DNA of 16,509 nt from JBBDNC01 sp040877875 (GTDB lineage Bacteria; Bacteroidota; Rhodothermia; Balneolales; Balneolaceae). The stretch is taken from contig JBBDNC010000138.1 of the NCBI GenBank assembly GCA_040877875.1, positions 1 to 16,509 on the forward strand. Direction: 5' to 3'. Positions 14,710 through 16,509 of the stretch are shown here, piece after piece. The notes under the pieces are model-generated. The model saw only the letters and a list, made by a program, of their open reading frames with translations. It ran no database searches and was not told the origin of the DNA. The position numbers were made by a program, and so were the translations under genes. The stretch's first letter is position 1. Each line of letters starts with the position of its first letter.

Positions 14710-15879
14710 ATCACTCCGATTCTCCCCGGAAATCCATTGCAGTTTTTCATCCAGATCCACTATTGCAATTCCGAATCCGGATTCCGCCTCCGAATCGGGA
14801 GGCGCAAATCGAAGGTCCCGGATAATAACCCGCCAGCCTCCTCCGTCCAACGCACGGACCTCATAATCCGGGAAACGCATCCAGTTGTGCAGACCCTGAA
14901 CTGCCGGACTTCGCAATGCCGCCTCTACGATTAGGTCAGGTTTTTTGACAGGAATGGGGTCCTCCATGATTTCAAAACTGTCACCATCCAGCCAGTTGAC
15001 CCGGAACAAATAATAGTGTGTCTCTGAAACAGCCACCCCTTCCCTGAGTATCAGGCGGGCCGGCAGCGGCTCAGGCATTACCTCCTTCACTTCCACTCCG
15101 CGGGCCGCCAACTTATTTTCCACTTGCCAAACCGTAAATCGGGATCCTGCAAACATGAATAGAAGATAAAGTGCAAATATCCCGAAACAGCCGAGTGCAA
15201 CGTGGTGAATCCTGTCCCGAAACCAGCCCAGCCACCGGATCAGAAGGATAGCCGCAACCGCTATACACCATGCCACCTTTGCCGCCAGGGGCACAACGGC
15301 TGTCCCCGTCACCAGAGCCGTTGCAGCCGTACCCAATACCACCCATCCGGCTATTCCGAAGATCGACCTGGATCTTGCCAGTACAACGGCCGCCGCCATC
15401 AGAAGCCACATCCATGGATCGACAATAAAAAGTGTATCCCCGTAAAACCAGGTTCCGTCAAACGGCATCAGCAAACGTATTCCATAGGTATTGAACCAGT
15501 CCAGAAAAGGATGACTCCAGACTGCCAGGAAGGAAATCGCCAACAATGACCCGGGTTTCAAAGGGGGTGAATTCGGGTTTCCCCTCCTCCTGTTGTAAAC
15601 CGATCGGCTTTTGGACCGGTTTTTTCTTCGACGCCAAATATAATCGAAGAGCAATAACCCTCCCGTCAGCAGGAACGGCCAGACCACCAGCGCCAGTATG
15701 CCGTGAGTCCAGCCCCGGCGGACAAGCAACGAATAGTCACTGCTTACGAACATGGCAATGGCATCCACATCCGGAATGTTAGCCCCGATGATGCATGCTC
15801 CCGCAGCCAGAGAAGTCTTTTTCCTGAGGCTTGTTTCGGCCATTGTTGCCCCGAAAAGCGTATGCGCAAGTGGATCCAT
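14707..15879 (-). CDS. Membrane-bound metal-dependent hydrolase (DUF457/YdjM-like)
   Basis: The 390-residue inner-membrane protein belongs to the YdjM/YbcI group. The opening MDPLAHTLFGATMAE with His6, the GANIPDVDAI segment with Asp37 and Asp39, the RRGWTHG segment with His59 and the WSHPFLDWFNTYG segment with His123 and Asp127 supply the conserved putative metal ligands. Several membrane spans lie at about 60-80, 110-125, 150-215 and 225-250. A soluble C-terminal part of about 135 residues follows (from VENKLAARG to the end). It is usual in longer Bacteroidota members and absent from short ones. The substrate is unknown; membrane-related hydrolysis is a family guess. The ATG at 15879 begins exactly with the family motif. 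It is a single gene, convergent with the aldo/keto reductase. Confidence 0.88.
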   Translation of the reverse strand: MDPLAHTLFGATMAETSLRKKTSLAAGACIIGANIPDVDAIAMFVSSDYSLLVRRGWTHGILALVVWPFLLTGGLLLFDYIWRRRKNRSKSRSVYNRRRGNPNSPPLKPGSLLAISFLAVWSHPFLDWFNTYGIRLLMPFDGTWFYGDTLFIVDPWMWLLMAAAVVLARSRSIFGIAGWVVLGTAATALVTGTAVVPLAAKVAWCIAVAAILLIRWLGWFRDRIHHVALGCFGIFALYLLFMFAGSRFTVWQVENKLAARGVEVKEVMPEPLPARLILREGVAVSETHYYLFRVNWLDGDSFEIMEDPIPVKKPDLIVEAALRSPAVQGLHNWMRFPDYEVRALDGGGWRVIIRDLRFAPPDSEAESGFGIAIVDLDEKLQWISGENRSD

Positions 15880-16089
15880 GGCATGAAAAATGATTGATGA
15901 ATATATTCTGTAATAGAGTCGCCGCCCGCTTCTGTCAGACTATGCAAGTCTTTCCAAAGGGAGTATTACACAGATGAAGAATATATACCATGAATCCAAA
16001 GGTTGCCATCCCTCAACAAAAAAATTATCACATAAGTACCTTTTATACTCACTTGGCAAAGGTATTCACTGTTTTTTTCAAATATATGA
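15880..16089. other. Spacer upstream of the membrane hydrolase
   Basis: No gene is seen. The stretch presumably holds the promoter of the minus-strand hydrolase gene. Together with the remnant at 16090-16272 it forms a gap of about 470 bases without an intact gene. Confidence 0.4.
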
Positions 16090-16272
16090 CTAACCCTTCA
16101 TCCCGGCTTCAGTCAATTTTGCCAACACAAACGCACTGACAGCCATAACAATGTCCCGAACAGCCACATCCAGGTATTGACCGCTGAGTAACAAACTGAG
16201 TGCAATAAGTATCAACCATGCGGAAACGAACTATGCACCTATCCTCGTCCATCTTAAGACAAGAATTCCGGA
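16090..16272 (-). pseudogene. Remnant of a small membrane protein gene with an in-frame stop
   Basis: On the minus strand one frame reads GILVLRWTRIGA, then a TAG at 16231-16233. It continues FVSAWLILIALSLLLSGQYL, then DVAVRDIVMAVSAFVLAKLT, and ends EAGMKG before TAG at 16090-16092. The hydrophobic, helix-like composition is kept on both sides of the internal stop, which suggests a decayed two-span membrane protein. No start codon is left upstream: a TGA at 16273-16275 closes the frame. A shorter protein from an internal GTG or TTG after 16230 is possible but has no ribosome binding site. The family is not recognised. Confidence 0.45.
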
Positions 16273-16353
16273 TCATTTTTTATCAGACTGGAAACCGATG
16301 AAAAAACATCCTAATTTTAACCCTGGCAGGAATTGATTGAGAGGACAGGATTC

Positions 16354-16445
16354 GGAGGGGTGCCGGAGCGGTCGAACGGGGCGGTCTCGAAAACCGCAGT
16401 CCGTCGTCAGGCGGACCGTGGGTTCGAATCCCACCCCCTCCGCCA
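16354..16445 (+). tRNA. tRNA-Ser (anticodon CGA), CCA encoded
   Basis: The acceptor stem GGAGGGG (16354-16360) pairs with CCCCTCC before the discriminator G, and CCA is encoded at 16443-16445. The anticodon stem GCGGT/ACCGC encloses the loop CTCGAAA, giving anticodon CGA, which reads the serine codon UCG. The long variable arm (around CCGTCGTCAGGCGG) and the GGTTCGAATCC T arm are typical of class II serine tRNAs. Confidence 0.95.
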
Positions 16446-16509
16446 TTTAAAATTATGTAGGTGCCTAAAATAGGTTGACATAATTTTTCACATATAAACT
16501 GATTCATTA

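Noticed and set aside
16283..16507. Minus-strand 74-residue frame with GGGGGIRTHGPPDDGLRFSR
   Set aside because: It is the antisense of the tRNA-Ser gene; this is a well-known spurious protein.

Overview
The window looks like chromosomal DNA of a free-living Gram-negative bacterium of the Bacteroidota/Rhodothermota/Balneolota group, possibly a Balneolaceae-like lineage. This rests on the gene repertoire (lipoprotein DUF885 peptidase, SH3-like plus beta-rich surface protein, ankyrin protein with a Tat-like leader, ArsR/AHSA1 pair, AsmA-like protein, EttA) and on the general lack of Shine-Dalgarno sites. It is an inference, not a marker-gene result. No phage module, insertion sequence, CRISPR array or defence system is recognisable.

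Layout. 1-624: a minus-strand stand-alone AraC-type DNA-binding protein, preceded by a possible 33-codon ORF with a good ribosome binding site and followed by three exact-period 20-bp direct repeats. 625-1120: no intact gene; a decayed ORF end lies at 949-1092. 1121-2980: DUF885 lipoprotein hydrolase, followed by a probable truncated gene start at 2992. 3174-4046 (minus): exported beta-rich protein. 4432-4656: an in-frame chimera of a truncated XRE regulator and the tail of a DUF4386-like membrane protein. 4779-5282: ankyrin protein. 5334-6127: ArsR regulator (canonical start codon missing) with an AHSA1/SRPBCC partner. 6306-7412: fatty acid desaturase behind a 19-bp near-palindrome. 7445-7789: tail ends of a DinB gene and probably of a histidine kinase, joined into one misleading ORF. 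7815-9362: AsmA-like protein. 9452-10816 (minus): succinate-semialdehyde-type dehydrogenase. 11132-11608: intact DinB-fold protein. 11695-13368: EttA. 13539-14426: aldo/keto reductase. 14707-15879 (minus): DUF457/YdjM-type membrane hydrolase. 16090-16272 (minus): remnant of a small membrane protein with one in-frame stop. 16354-16445: tRNA-Ser(CGA).

The genes do not form one pathway; most are single transcription units with room for their own promoters. The only clear functional pair is ArsR/AHSA1. The most distinctive property is the density of gene wreckage: five or six partial genes sit in the spacers between intact genes. I found no convincing new multi-gene system. The best leads are the AraC-like protein with its 20-bp repeats, the palindrome upstream of the desaturase, the XRE/DUF4386 chimera and the ArsR gene without a start codon.
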